From CAZEAN01 sp964510225 (lineage in GTDB: Bacteria; Planctomycetota; Planctomycetia; Isosphaerales; Isosphaeraceae): DNA of 46,649 bases. Numbering within the stretch: position 1 is the stretch's first letter; every line of letters starts with the position of its first letter. Under the pieces are notes generated by a model, which saw nothing but the letters and a program-made list of their open reading frames with translations, ran no database searches and was not told the DNA's origin. The translations under genes were made by a program, and so were the position numbers. The stretch is from positions 1 to 46,649 of the forward strand of contig CAZEAN010000043.1 in the NCBI GenBank assembly GCA_964510225.1. Reading direction: 5' to 3'. Below, one piece after another: positions 17,795-25,543 of this stretch.

Positions 17795-18302
17795 GATGAT
17801 GGAGTGCCTTTCCATTGCCTCTGTTGTCGGCTTCAACTTGGGTGCTGCGCGGGATTGCTCGAAACGATTCCTACCCAAACGTGGTCGACGTTTGAATCGG
17901 AACGCTTAAAGTTATGCTGATAGTCAATGGGGTTGGAGGATGTCAATATTGAGTCGACACAATACAAGTTGTTTCGTTCGCTGTCGGCACTCCGAGGTTC
18001 TAGAGTGACACACGACATTGGAGTGTGTCGAAATTGTGTGGAAACCAAGTTCAATTCGTTGACGTGCGGACGGCTTACAGTTACGTTAATTAAGGCGTGC
18101 CCATCAGCCAATCACTATCTCAACTCTGAGCCAGGGTCGGCAGAGTTTCTATTCAAGGACAGAGCTTCGCAGGATCGGTTCTGCGGATCACTCTCGGACG
18201 AAGACTTCTCGGCTTCCCTCAGGGGAGGTCAGAAAAGGACTCTTGAGCATTTTCGTCTATTATCAACTATATGATGACGTGACTCGTCGGAGATTATCCC
18301 CC
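17795..18302. other. Divergent intergenic region with competing hairpins
   Basis: This 508-base gap lies between the DinB-type gene (-) and the lipoprotein gene (+). It holds a 7-bp hairpin, GACACAC (18007-18013) with GTGTGTC (18023-18029). The right arm can instead pair as TGTGTCGA (18024-18031) with TCGACACA (17954-17961). A third helix, ACACAAT (17957-17963) with ATTGTGT (18033-18039), competes too. I see no clear promoter and no coding signal. The plausible open frames here lack any family resemblance. Confidence 0.45.
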
Positions 18303-18488
18303 ATGCGTATTCTCCCCATGTTTCGCCTCGCCTTTGCAATGCTGATCTGTTTCACGCTCGTTGCTGGCTGTGGCGGCTCCGGAGACACAGTCACAGACGC
18401 TGGCGAAATGTCGCCCGCAACCAAGAAAGCCGATGAACTCGGGCAAGAAGCCATGCGCGAGGCAATGGAAGCCATGGGTGAGCAATAA
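18303..18488 (+). CDS. Small lipoprotein
   Basis: This small protein has 61 residues. It starts at the ATG at 18303 (MRILPMFRLAFAMLICFTLVAGC). The lipobox LVAGC gives a lipid-modified Cys at residue 23 or so, followed by GGSGDT. The mature peptide is only about 39 residues, mostly a charged helix with repeats of EAMREAMEAMGEQ type. An upstream start at 18243 would put 20 polar residues before the signal and is unlikely. It ends 51 bases before a DUF1559 gene. Small lipoproteins are often found next to DUF1559 genes in planctomycetes (from memory), so a joint surface role is likely. Confidence 0.75.
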   Translation: MRILPMFRLAFAMLICFTLVAGCGGSGDTVTDAGEMSPATKKADELGQEAMREAMEAMGEQ

Positions 18489-18539
18489 TCACCCAACTCT
18501 GTTCTCGTCCCCTTCCCTATCCTCTACGGAGAACGCTTC

Positions 18540-19595
18540 ATGCTACTGCAACGTCGTCAGCGCGGCTTTACGCTCATTGAGCTGTTAGTCGTCATTGCCA
18601 TTATCGGTGTTCTCATCGCCCTCTTGCTTCCTGCCGTCCAATCGGCACGCGAAGCGGCTCGACGTTCTCAATGCTCAAACAATCTAAAGCAGATGGGTTT
18701 GGGATTGCACAACTATCACCAAGCCATCAATACCTTCCCAATGGGTAACGCACGTGCGGTTGTTGAACCTGGGAACCCTCCGACGTTCACCAACTGGGGA
18801 ACTTTCAGCGCTCATGCGATGATGCTTCCTTACCTTGAGCAGGATCAAACTTTTGATGCCGCCAACTTCGATTGGAATGTTTGGTATGGCACCGGTGCAC
18901 AAGTTAACGCGACGATCTGGAACCTTGAGATTTCCACCTTCATTTGCCCATCGGACAGCAACGCCGGCAAGGACCACCTGAACAGCTACCACGGTTCGTT
19001 CGGCACCGGCATGGACCCCTGGGCGACCGAAACGAATGGCATTTTCGCCCCTCGATTCACAGCTTATGGTATCCGCGACATCACCGATGGTACCTCGCAA
19101 ACAATTTGTTATGTTGAGGCACTCACGGGCGACACCCAACGATTGAACCGTAGGCATCGTAAGATGGCTTCGGGCGTTGGGTTCCCTGGCGACCAGAATG
19201 CCTTCCTCGGGATTTTCGACGCACGCCAAAACCTCGATTTGATCAACCAGGCTGCTCAGAACTGTATCAATATCATCGATGGTGGGTCGCCGGGCGGTAA
19301 CTCTAATCGTGGGCTTCGATGGCAGACGGGTTCACCTGGGTTGACGCTTACGAGCATTATCTTCCCACCAAACTCAAATCTCCACCAGTTCTCGGCTTGT
19401 CGTCTGGATTGTGCCCCTACCTGTGGGACTGATTTCGGGCACCTCTTCACCCAGTCAAGTGCGCACCCCGGTGGAGTCAATGTGCTCTTTGGCGACGGAT
19501 CAGTCCGTTTTGTCAAAGATTCTGTTGAGCAGAACGTCTGGATGTCTCTCGCAACGCGAGACAGTGAAGAAGTTATTTCCGCAGACGAATACTGA
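18540..19595 (+). CDS. DUF1559 protein with type IV pilin-like N terminus
   Basis: This pseudopilin-like protein has 351 residues. It starts MLLQRRQRGFTLIELLVV. The G/F site with Glu at +5 and the hydrophobic helix that follows are the prepilin peptidase site and pilin helix. After the helix it has REAARRSQCSNNLKQMGLGLHNYH, and near the C terminus HPGGVNVLFGDGSVRFVKDSV. These are the two signatures of DUF1559, which planctomycetes carry in many copies. It is likely cleaved, N-methylated and assembled or displayed at the cell surface. A GGAGA motif lies before the ATG. The gene follows the small lipoprotein by 51 bases, so the two are probably co-transcribed. Three stem-loops follow its stop. 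Confidence 0.95.
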   Translation: MLLQRRQRGFTLIELLVVIAIIGVLIALLLPAVQSAREAARRSQCSNNLKQMGLGLHNYHQAINTFPMGNARAVVEPGNPPTFTNWGTFSAHAMMLPYLEQDQTFDAANFDWNVWYGTGAQVNATIWNLEISTFICPSDSNAGKDHLNSYHGSFGTGMDPWATETNGIFAPRFTAYGIRDITDGTSQTICYVEALTGDTQRLNRRHRKMASGVGFPGDQNAFLGIFDARQNLDLINQAAQNCINIIDGGSPGGNSNRGLRWQTGSPGLTLTSIIFPPNSNLHQFSACRLDCAPTCGTDFGHLFTQSSAHPGGVNVLFGDGSVRFVKDSVEQNVWMSLATRDSEEVISADEY

Positions 19596-19610
19596 TCGCA
19601 CCGTTGGTTC

Positions 19611-19714
19611 TTGACTCAGGCTTGGGCCGAGTCAACCCATCAGATCTCTTTGTTGATCTGATCGATACAGTTAAGTAATCGCTTGCAGGGCCGGAGTTAG
19701 TTCGGCCCTGCAAG
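19611..19714. terminator. Three consecutive stem-loops between convergent genes
   Basis: There are three hairpins. TTGACTC (19611-19617) pairs with GAGTCAA (19629-19635). CAGATC (19641-19646) pairs with GATCTG (19655-19660). CTTGCAGGGCCG (19682-19693) pairs with CGGCCCTGCAAG (19703-19714) around a 9-base loop. The last is a perfect 12-bp stem. No T-run follows. The place, between a plus-strand gene and a minus-strand remnant, fits a terminator that works in both directions. Confidence 0.65.
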
Positions 19715-19743
19715 AACGCAACTGCCTCGACCCGGTGTCCCTG

Positions 19744-21254
19744 TTAGGGCGGGTCTAAAAGGATAGTGAGGACTGGGCTCAGACCATCTTTGGTGGCCCC
19801 ATGATTAGAATTGTCGTCGTTATCGTTCTTCTTAGCTGCTCTCTCTATTGCAGTCTGTCCATCGTCAGCCATTTCCCGGTCGAGCTGAGTTGATCTTGAT
19901 ACTCGGAGGGAGGTTTCTTCGGAATCCTGATCGTTTCCGGCGCTCTCTTCGACTTCAAGGGGGTTTGGTTCGGCGATTCTGAGGTCGAATCCGGCGGCAT
20001 CAACGGGTACAGTTTCTGGGAGCAATGTGCCATTTGGCAGACCCTCTGCAAGTGATGTCCCTTGTGACAGTGCTGGAGTTGATCCGCCTTGCGCGGTCGG
20101 GGCCTCAGTAATCGTTAGTGACCAATCGTGGAGTTGGCCGTTCGTCAAGAAATACGTATCGTACACCGCTAGCGTCCATCTCCCCCGGGCGTCTTGGCCG
20201 TTGAAAGAACTGAGTGCAGATTCTGGACTGTAGGAGCCGTTGAACGGAGCTTGGCCATTGATGATTGACACTCCAGCATCATCATCGAAAATGGTCTCGT
20301 TGAAGTTGCTTCCGGCACCACCCTCACCGGTGACGAGCCAGATTCCCTCACCCGACGGCCCATAGAGGGCGACCCAGAGGTCCCCTAAATAGTTGTGATC
20401 GATGTCTATTTGTACATCGAGTTCGCCGATGGTGACTGCTGTGTCAACGTCAATCGTTGAGATCGTCGGTCCATAAAACCGATAGAAGCCAATACTCTTG
20501 GGACCATCGGTGGATTCGAATGTGAAGACCGTTTCGATTTTCTCCATGAAGAACTGTCCCACCGCTGCGTCGCTTGGTTCACCGGGATTTCCATCTTGAT
20601 CCTGGTCCATCAAGTTTCCTGCCAGGTCGGTGATCTCGGGACCAATGGCGATGGTGTAGATGCCGCCTTCCGTCTGGAGATCGAAGTCGATCTCGAATGT
20701 CTGGGCGTCTACTTGTGAAACAGCGTTCAGGATGAGTAATCGATTGGTCGGTGATCGAACTCGGCACTCGTGGTGACATCCCATGCAGAGGTCACATCAA
20801 TATCAGCATCAACAGTACCTCCGTTTTGCCCTGTATTTTCCAAGGCCCATTGGAGTGGGAACCCTGGATCGTCCGGTTCACCATTGATCGAGACAGTGTA
20901 GTCCGGCTGGGCAAAAAGGACCCCCGGGGTTGCTTCAAGCGATTCGATTGCTTCAGAAACCGAAACGCCAGCGTCCAGTTCGACTTGCCAGAGGCCGTCA
21001 GTCAATTCCGTCGTTGCCGAGCCGATTCCAAAATCGAGAGCACTTGAATCGGGCTCGGTCGCAACAAGTACTGATGAACTTCCCAAGGAATCAAATTCGA
21101 TTGCGAGTACATCAAGTGGTACTGTACAGACTGTCCCCGACATCCCGGCGGCATTGAGCACGCAACGGGCTTCGAGATGTTCAAGCGTAAGCGGTGTGGT
21201 CCAGGATATCAGCGGTGCACGTGGGTCCCTCGACCGACTCTGGGGTCGATTCAT
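19744..21254 (-). pseudogene. Subtilase (S8) gene remnant lacking the catalytic domain
   Basis: Two fragments in different frames belong to one former extracellular protease. The 5' part (21254 down to about 20770) encodes a LEPR-like export motif (LEHLEARCVL), a propeptide (VSVSEAIESLEATPGVLFAQPDY) and the entry to a subtilase domain (PGFPLQWALENTGQNGG..., VTSAWDVTT). It then runs into a stop. The 3' part (about 20750 down to 19744) encodes an Ig-like planctomycete segment (YTIAIGPEITDLAGNLMDQD) and a P/Homo B domain (GDLWVALYGPSGE ... WTLAVYDTYFLTNGQLHDWSLTI). The Asp, His and GTSMA Ser regions that should lie between are gone, and the frame shifts by two. The junction lies at about 20735-20775. 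The catalytic deletion makes a protease impossible. A secreted P-domain fragment is conceivable but it has no good start. Confidence 0.85.
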
Positions 21255-21676
21255 GGTGCCTCTCTCGTGTTGCTGAAGGCGCTAGTTCATGGAGCGCGGT
21301 CGTATACTGGAGCGGGCCTCATGGTCGAGTAACGACCTACTCGATGGTCGACTCACGAACCCGCTCTGAAGGCGTAAGGGCCCCGCCCTACTCCAGGGTT
21401 GACTCGGTAGAGACCTTGGGCATGTCTTAAATCTCAGGAAATGAACGACACTTGCCGACACATCGGATTGATTTCCCAGTAACCACGCTTCTTCTCGTAG
21501 CGCACATGCGACACCGCTCAGAGCAGTTTAGTGCAATCCGAAAACATAAATTATTAAGATATTTTTGCTAGTCAAACACAGGAAAATATAAATGTTTAGA
21601 TATAAATTTAACGCAACGATAGTGGTCGGGCAGTAATGTCAAGATTGCGTAATCGTTCGGAGTTGGAAATCGATCG
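21255..21676. other. Intergenic region with nested hairpin and AT-rich tract
   Basis: This 422-base gap separates two divergent gene remnants. Near the left end GAGCGGG (21310-21316) pairs with CCCGCTC (21360-21366) around an inner stem, TCGAGT (21325-21330) with ACTCGA (21339-21344). Near the right end lies an AT-rich tract (about 21540-21610), unlike the surrounding sequence, which carries the promoter candidate listed separately. I see no gene. Confidence 0.5.
21565..21592 (+). promoter_or_regulatory. Candidate sigma-70-type promoter
   Basis: TTGCTA (21565-21570), a 16-base spacer and TATAAA (21587-21592) resemble -35 and -10 boxes (4 and 5 matches of 6). An A/T-rich stretch just upstream could act as an UP element. 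It faces the sigma-factor remnant 85 bases downstream. The match is suggestive only. Confidence 0.35.
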
Positions 21677-22285
21677 TTGCGCCAGAACAAGTCAATCAAG
21701 TCTGAGCAGGTTCTGACTCGATCCGAGGGTCCGAGTCGAGCTGCCGGAGTTGGAATTCTCGGTGATCTTAGCCGAATTTTTGGAGGAGAACTGACGACTG
21801 GATTGTCAGAACGCCAGTTAATCGACCGGTTTGTAGAACTTGGCGATGACGCCGCCTTTGAGATCATTGTCCGGCGCCATGGGCCAATGGTCCGTGCTGT
21901 ATGTCGGAGCGTCCTCCCGAATGCCGACGATGACGATGACGCGTTTCAAGCAATCTTCTTGGTCCTCGCACGGAAGGCTCACTCGCTTCGTCAGTGCGAG
22001 CTAGTCGGGCCTTGGCTCTGTGGAGTCGCTTCGCAGATCTCACGGAAGGCGAAGGTCGCCAACGCGAGGCAGGGAGTTCCGCTCAAGATTGTCCTCTGGC
22101 TGATGCTTCGCCAACTTGAACTTGCGTACATGATTAAGGATGGTGTACTAATCATCTCGTCACCGAGTCAACTCGCTTCCATGCTTGAAGAGAATCCAGT
22201 ATTCAGCGGTACCGATGCCCAACGGATTCGGAATCAACGAGAGGCGCTGAAATTCGATGCTCTCGGTGGTGGTGGTTTTCAATGA
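21677..22285 (+). CDS. Chimeric remnant: ECF sigma region 2 fused to unrelated tail
   Basis: The open frame has 202 residues from a TTG at 21677. Residues up to about 130 match planctomycete ECF sigma factors: LSERQLIDRFVELGDDAAFE, RRHGPMVRAVCRSVL, and DDDDAFQAIFLVLARKAHSL with GPWLCGVASQISRKAKV. These cover sigma region 2. Region 4, needed for the -35 box, is missing. After about residue 132 the sequence becomes GVPLKIVLWLMLRQLELAYM, IKDGVLIISSPSQ and a Gly-rich end. I know that pattern from the end of other planctomycete proteins (the secretin/STN-like domain that reads VPL-ALRLLL-QLGLTYVIKDGVLLIT). The frame stays open across the join at about 22065-22075, so it is an in-frame fusion made by deletion. 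A working sigma factor is unlikely. It may be a decaying gene or a new short protein. Confidence 0.65.
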   Translation: MRQNKSIKSEQVLTRSEGPSRAAGVGILGDLSRIFGGELTTGLSERQLIDRFVELGDDAAFEIIVRRHGPMVRAVCRSVLPNADDDDDAFQAIFLVLARKAHSLRQCELVGPWLCGVASQISRKAKVANARQGVPLKIVLWLMLRQLELAYMIKDGVLIISSPSQLASMLEENPVFSGTDAQRIRNQREALKFDALGGGGFQ

Positions 22286-22320
22286 GGATCCCAATATCAC
22301 TGGCTACTGACTATCTCAAT

Positions 22321-22345
22321 ATCAATATGTATTGATTTGACTCAA
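22321..22345 (+). promoter_or_regulatory. Palindromic operator-like site upstream of ferrochelatase
   Basis: ATCAATA-TG-TATTGAT (22321-22336) is a perfect dyad. Overlapping it, TTGAT-TTGA-CTCAA (22332-22345) matches the FNR/CRP-type box TTGAT-N4-ATCAA in 9 of 10 positions. It lies about 205 bases before the hemH start. One such near match is expected by chance in a window of this length, so the assignment is weak. Confidence 0.3.
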
Positions 22346-22387
22346 GGTGAGAGTGTTCGACTCCGTTTGACTGGCGTTCTCACCTTG
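22343..22387 (+). terminator. 10-bp stem-loop between sigma remnant and ferrochelatase
   Basis: CAAGGTGAGA (22343-22352) pairs perfectly with TCTCACCTTG (22378-22387) around a 25-base loop. No T-run follows. It sits 58 bases after the sigma-remnant stop and 160 bases before hemH, so it may stop read-through or be part of the hemH leader. Confidence 0.45.
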
Positions 22388-22550
22388 CCTTGTTCTGAGC
22401 CACATTACGTTGCTCCAAATCCACCACCGTTGCCTGGTCTTGATCTGAGCGTCTTTAGTTCTAAAACAAAATAGTCGTATGTGCTTGGCAGGTGGTATTC
22501 ATTTCCACCAATGTTCCTCACTTTGTTGCATATTTGGATTCCGATCAACA

Positions 22551-23660
22551 ATGACAACTGCCGAAGCCGCTTCCCGACCGAAGGAAGATCCGACGCTCGC
22601 CACTCCAGGCCCCAGCGTTGCAGAACAACCATATGACGCCATTTTACTGGTGAGTTTCGGTGGGCCAGAAGGACCGGACGACGTAATTCCCTTCTTAGAG
22701 AACGTACTCCGAGGTCGTCCTGTACCTCGATCACGCCTTCTCGAGGTCGCTGAGCACTATCAGCATTTCGGCGGGGTAAGCCCGATCAATGCCCAGTGTC
22801 GTGCTCTGATCGAAGCCCTCAAGCCTGAGCTAGCTCGTCGCGAGATCACCCTGCCGATTTATTGGGGGAACCGGAACTGGACGCCGATGTTGACAGATAC
22901 AGTCATTCAGATGAAAGAGGATGGTATTCGTCGAGCTCTCGCCGTTGTGACCTCAGCCTTCAGTTCGTACTCAGGGTGTCGGCAGTATCGCGAAAACATC
23001 CAGCAGGCACGTCGTGAGGCCGTTGAGGATCAAGCACCGCGGATTGACAAGATGCGCGTTTGGTATAATCACCCCGATTGGGTTGCTGTCAACGCTGAGT
23101 GTATCACCAGAGCACTACAGCAGATCCCGGACGACCGACGCACGTCGGCACACATCGCGTTTACTGCACACAGCATCCCGACCTCGATGGCAGCAAACTG
23201 CCACTACGAACGGCAACTCAACGAGTCGTGCCGACTGGTTTCAGAAGAAGCTGGTGTGAACCGAGACCGTTGGAAGCTGGTCTACCAGAGCCGGAGTGGC
23301 CGACCCCAGGATCCTTGGCTCGAGCCTGATATCGTCGACCATCTCAAGTCCGTCCGATCAGAGGGTGTTAACGACCTCATTGTGCATCCGATTGGCTTCA
23401 TCTCCGATCACATGGAAGTGATGTTCGACCTTGATGAAGAGGCTCAAGGTGCTGCTGCCGAGGTTGGCCTCAACTTAGTTCGCGCGAGCACTGCTGGGAC
23501 GCATCCTCGATTCATCTCCATGATTGGCGAATTGATCGATGAACGAATTAACGCGCGTAGTGATCGTCAAGCAGTGGGCAACTACCCCGCTAATCATGAT
23601 GTTTGTCCACCATTTTGCTGCTTCCAACCGGCTCGCCCTGCACGCCCTAACAACGACTGA
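22551..23660 (+). CDS. hemH: Ferrochelatase (possibly coproporphyrin ferrochelatase)
   Basis: This enzyme inserts Fe2+ into a porphyrin in the last steps of heme synthesis. From the ATG at 22551 it has 369 residues. It shows the opening strand YDAILLVSFGGPEGPDDV, the catalytic H207 in AFTAHSIPTSM and E289 in FISDHMEVMFDLDEE. A Cys in SSYSGCRQYRE (C143) and a C-terminal set C352, C356, C357 (DVCPPFCCF) are laid out like the four Cys ligands of the [2Fe-2S] cluster known from actinobacterial and some proteobacterial ferrochelatases. The overall type also resembles the coproporphyrin (CpfC) branch. The start at 22479 would add a Cys/His-rich leader with no family match. No other heme gene is nearby. 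A stem-loop follows the stop. Confidence 0.93.
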   Translation: MTTAEAASRPKEDPTLATPGPSVAEQPYDAILLVSFGGPEGPDDVIPFLENVLRGRPVPRSRLLEVAEHYQHFGGVSPINAQCRALIEALKPELARREITLPIYWGNRNWTPMLTDTVIQMKEDGIRRALAVVTSAFSSYSGCRQYRENIQQARREAVEDQAPRIDKMRVWYNHPDWVAVNAECITRALQQIPDDRRTSAHIAFTAHSIPTSMAANCHYERQLNESCRLVSEEAGVNRDRWKLVYQSRSGRPQDPWLEPDIVDHLKSVRSEGVNDLIVHPIGFISDHMEVMFDLDEEAQGAAAEVGLNLVRASTAGTHPRFISMIGELIDERINARSDRQAVGNYPANHDVCPPFCCFQPARPARPNND

Positions 23661-24106
23661 TACGCCATGAACACGGCAACAATCTGTGTTTCTTGAAGAT
23701 ACTGATTTTGGTCCCAGCCCCGTTCTGTATTGTTCGGGGCTCTAGTGCCTAACAATAACAATACTATTGTACCTGCTACATTACACCTAAGGGTTCCATC
23801 ATCTCTTTTTGGTTGTAGAAACCATATATGTATCATTTCGGTAGTGTTTTCTGTGGTCATTATTGTCGGACATTGACGTTCCCCCTTGTGATCGACGGAA
23901 CGTTCGCATCTCCACGCTGCTGGAAACCTGCGTGAACAATTCGACAATTGGCCGGATGCCGCTGCGTTTTGAACAGTAGACGAAGAGAAAGTCGAAGTGT
24001 CGATGTCCGTATCGATCTCTTCGAGAAGTACACCAGATCTGTACCCGACTCTAAAAGTCCTGTAGCATCAGGATAGGGGCCAGCAAGCGAATCAGGAACT
24101 ACTCCT
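23661..24106. other. Intergenic region with three inverted repeats
   Basis: These 446 bases lie between hemH and a DUF1559-type gene, both on the plus strand. Besides the hemH stem-loop, there is a dyad ACAATA-C-TATTGT (23758-23770) in an AT-rich patch and a stem ACGTTCC (23876-23882) with GGAACGT (23897-23903). Open frames on the minus strand across this stretch have no family resemblance and no signal. The promoter of the next gene should lie here, but none stands out. Confidence 0.5.
23716..23741 (+). terminator. hemH: Stem-loop after ferrochelatase
   Basis: AGCCCCG (23716-23722) pairs with CGGGGCT (23735-23741) around a 12-base loop, 55 bases after the hemH stop. There is no T-run. A terminator is likely from its position and strength. 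Confidence 0.55.
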
Positions 24107-24874
24107 ATGACTACCAACTTTGAAAACGATCCAGAGTTCGGCGCAATCATCCCGAAGAGTAAAGCGGGGAGAAGCTTTACGATCGGCAAGATCCTCGTGG
24201 TTCTCGCGATCATTGTGGTGGTGCTAGGTCTCCTCTTACCAGCCAACCGGAGTGCAGGGCCAGCCGCGCGGCGTGCCCAGTGCACAAACAACCTGAAACA
24301 GATCGCGTTGGCATTATATAACTATGAAGATGAACACCAGGCACTGCCGCCGGCATTCACCACTGACGCGAACGGGAGACCATTACACAGTTGGCGTACT
24401 CTGATCCTGCCCTATCTCGAATTGAGTGCGCTCTATGAAAAAATCGACCTCACGAAGCCGTGGGACGACCCGGTAAACGCGACCGCTTCCGCGACCGAGT
24501 TGGCTGTTTTCAACTGTCCAGAGACCGTTGACCCAACGAATGAGACGACCTACCTCGCGATCGTAGGCCCCGACGGCTTCCTCGCCCCCAGACGCTCCCG
24601 CCGATTATCGGAGATTACGGATGAACTCTGGTCCACAATTGCAGTGATCGACGCCAATGAAGACGACGCTGTTTCCTGGATGGCACCCTTCGACGCCAAT
24701 GAGGCCACGCTGATGAAGCTCGACGACAAGGCAAAGCTTTACCACGCGGGAGGCACCAATGTCGCTCTCGCGGATGGTAGCGTGAAGTTCCTCAAGGCAA
24801 CTACGCCAGTCCTGACCCGACGGGCACTCCTGACGATCTCTGGCAACGACAACGAGGCGATCAAGGATTGGTAA
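24107..24874 (+). CDS. Atypical DUF1559 protein lacking a prepilin cleavage site
   Basis: The protein has 255 residues. After 24 polar residues there is a hydrophobic helix (KILVVLAIIVVVLGLLLPA). RRAQCTNNLKQIALALYNYEDEHQALPPAF follows in two parts, and near the end HAGGTNVALADGSVKFLK. The last two are DUF1559 signatures. The usual G-FTLIELLVV is replaced by RSFTIGKILVV: the Gly is Ser and the Glu at +5 is Lys, so prepilin peptidase should not cut it. It is therefore probably a plain membrane-anchored protein with a short cytoplasmic N terminus. The fold outside should be DUF1559. It overlaps the convergent DUF2306 gene by 14 bases at their 3' ends. Confidence 0.88.
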   Translation: MTTNFENDPEFGAIIPKSKAGRSFTIGKILVVLAIIVVVLGLLLPANRSAGPAARRAQCTNNLKQIALALYNYEDEHQALPPAFTTDANGRPLHSWRTLILPYLELSALYEKIDLTKPWDDPVNATASATELAVFNCPETVDPTNETTYLAIVGPDGFLAPRRSRRLSEITDELWSTIAVIDANEDDAVSWMAPFDANEATLMKLDDKAKLYHAGGTNVALADGSVKFLKATTPVLTRRALLTISGNDNEAIKDW

Positions 24875-25517
24875 GCCCCCGACCGCCGTTGCAAACCCTC
24901 TCGCGCAGCTCAAACGCTGTCAGGGGCCCAAGCCAGCAGAGCCAAGTTGCAAGGGGGTCGACCCAAGGGGCGGCGATCGACGCAACCGTCGCCAGTCCCC
25001 CGACCAGCCTCAAAACGACCGCCGAGCATAAGAGGACGTAAGATCGCCACATCCAGCGGCGATGGTCCGCGAAGCGTCCAGTTACCGCTGCCCTCGCACC
25101 AAGTGAGATGCAGGTCGCGGTGGCAATCGCTAGTGCTGCTAGCCCGACCGCCGCGATGGGGCCTGCCACGGCGTGGTATGCCATCCCGAGTCCGCTTGGG
25201 GTCACCAGGAGCAGTACGCACGCGACTTGGATCCGTCCGAGATAGCGATGCCCAACCGGAAAACGAGCCCGAGCTCGGTCACTTACCAGGAACATGCCCA
25301 GAAACAGCGCGACGGGGCCGGAGAGGATGTGCACGTAGAATGCCCACCGATACGTCCCCCAGAAGTAGTCTTGTCGACGACGGAGGAAGCCCGAACTGAA
25401 GTCTGGTGGAAAATAGTTGTCATAACCCAAGACGACGCTTACGGTTACCTTGAGGATCAAGAAACATGTCAAGAGGGTCAGGATCCGCTCAGGAAATGTG
25501 GAAGAATGTGCTCGCAT
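24861..25517 (-). CDS. DUF2306-type polytopic membrane protein
   Basis: The protein has 218 residues and about six to seven hydrophobic segments. It opens with a membrane helix after MRAHSSTFPER. Key patterns are WAFYVHILSGPVALFLGMF, then RFPVGHRYLGRIQVACVLL, and RFADHRRWMWRSYVLLCSAVVLRL. The conserved His and Arg in GHR-LGR and DHRRWMWRSY are what I associate with the DUF2306 family, whose function is unknown. They may bind heme or a quinone at the membrane face, but this is a guess. The 3' end overlaps the DUF1559-type gene by 14 bases. Two tandem hairpins lie upstream. Confidence 0.82.
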   Translation of the reverse strand: MRAHSSTFPERILTLLTCFLILKVTVSVVLGYDNYFPPDFSSGFLRRRQDYFWGTYRWAFYVHILSGPVALFLGMFLVSDRARARFPVGHRYLGRIQVACVLLLVTPSGLGMAYHAVAGPIAAVGLAALAIATATCISLGARAAVTGRFADHRRWMWRSYVLLCSAVVLRLVGGLATVASIAAPWVDPLATWLCWLGPLTAFELRERVCNGGRGLTNP

Positions 25518-25543
25518 CTTAGGATTATTATCCAGACACGATG

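Noticed and set aside
17927..18274. Plus-strand frame of about 115 codons before the lipoprotein gene
   Set aside because: Its composition is unlike the neighbours, it covers the competing hairpins and has no recognisable motif.
23594..24291. Two overlapping minus-strand open frames between ferrochelatase and the DUF1559-type gene
   Set aside because: They overlap real genes or hairpins, are rich in Arg and Ser as shadow frames are, and resemble no family.
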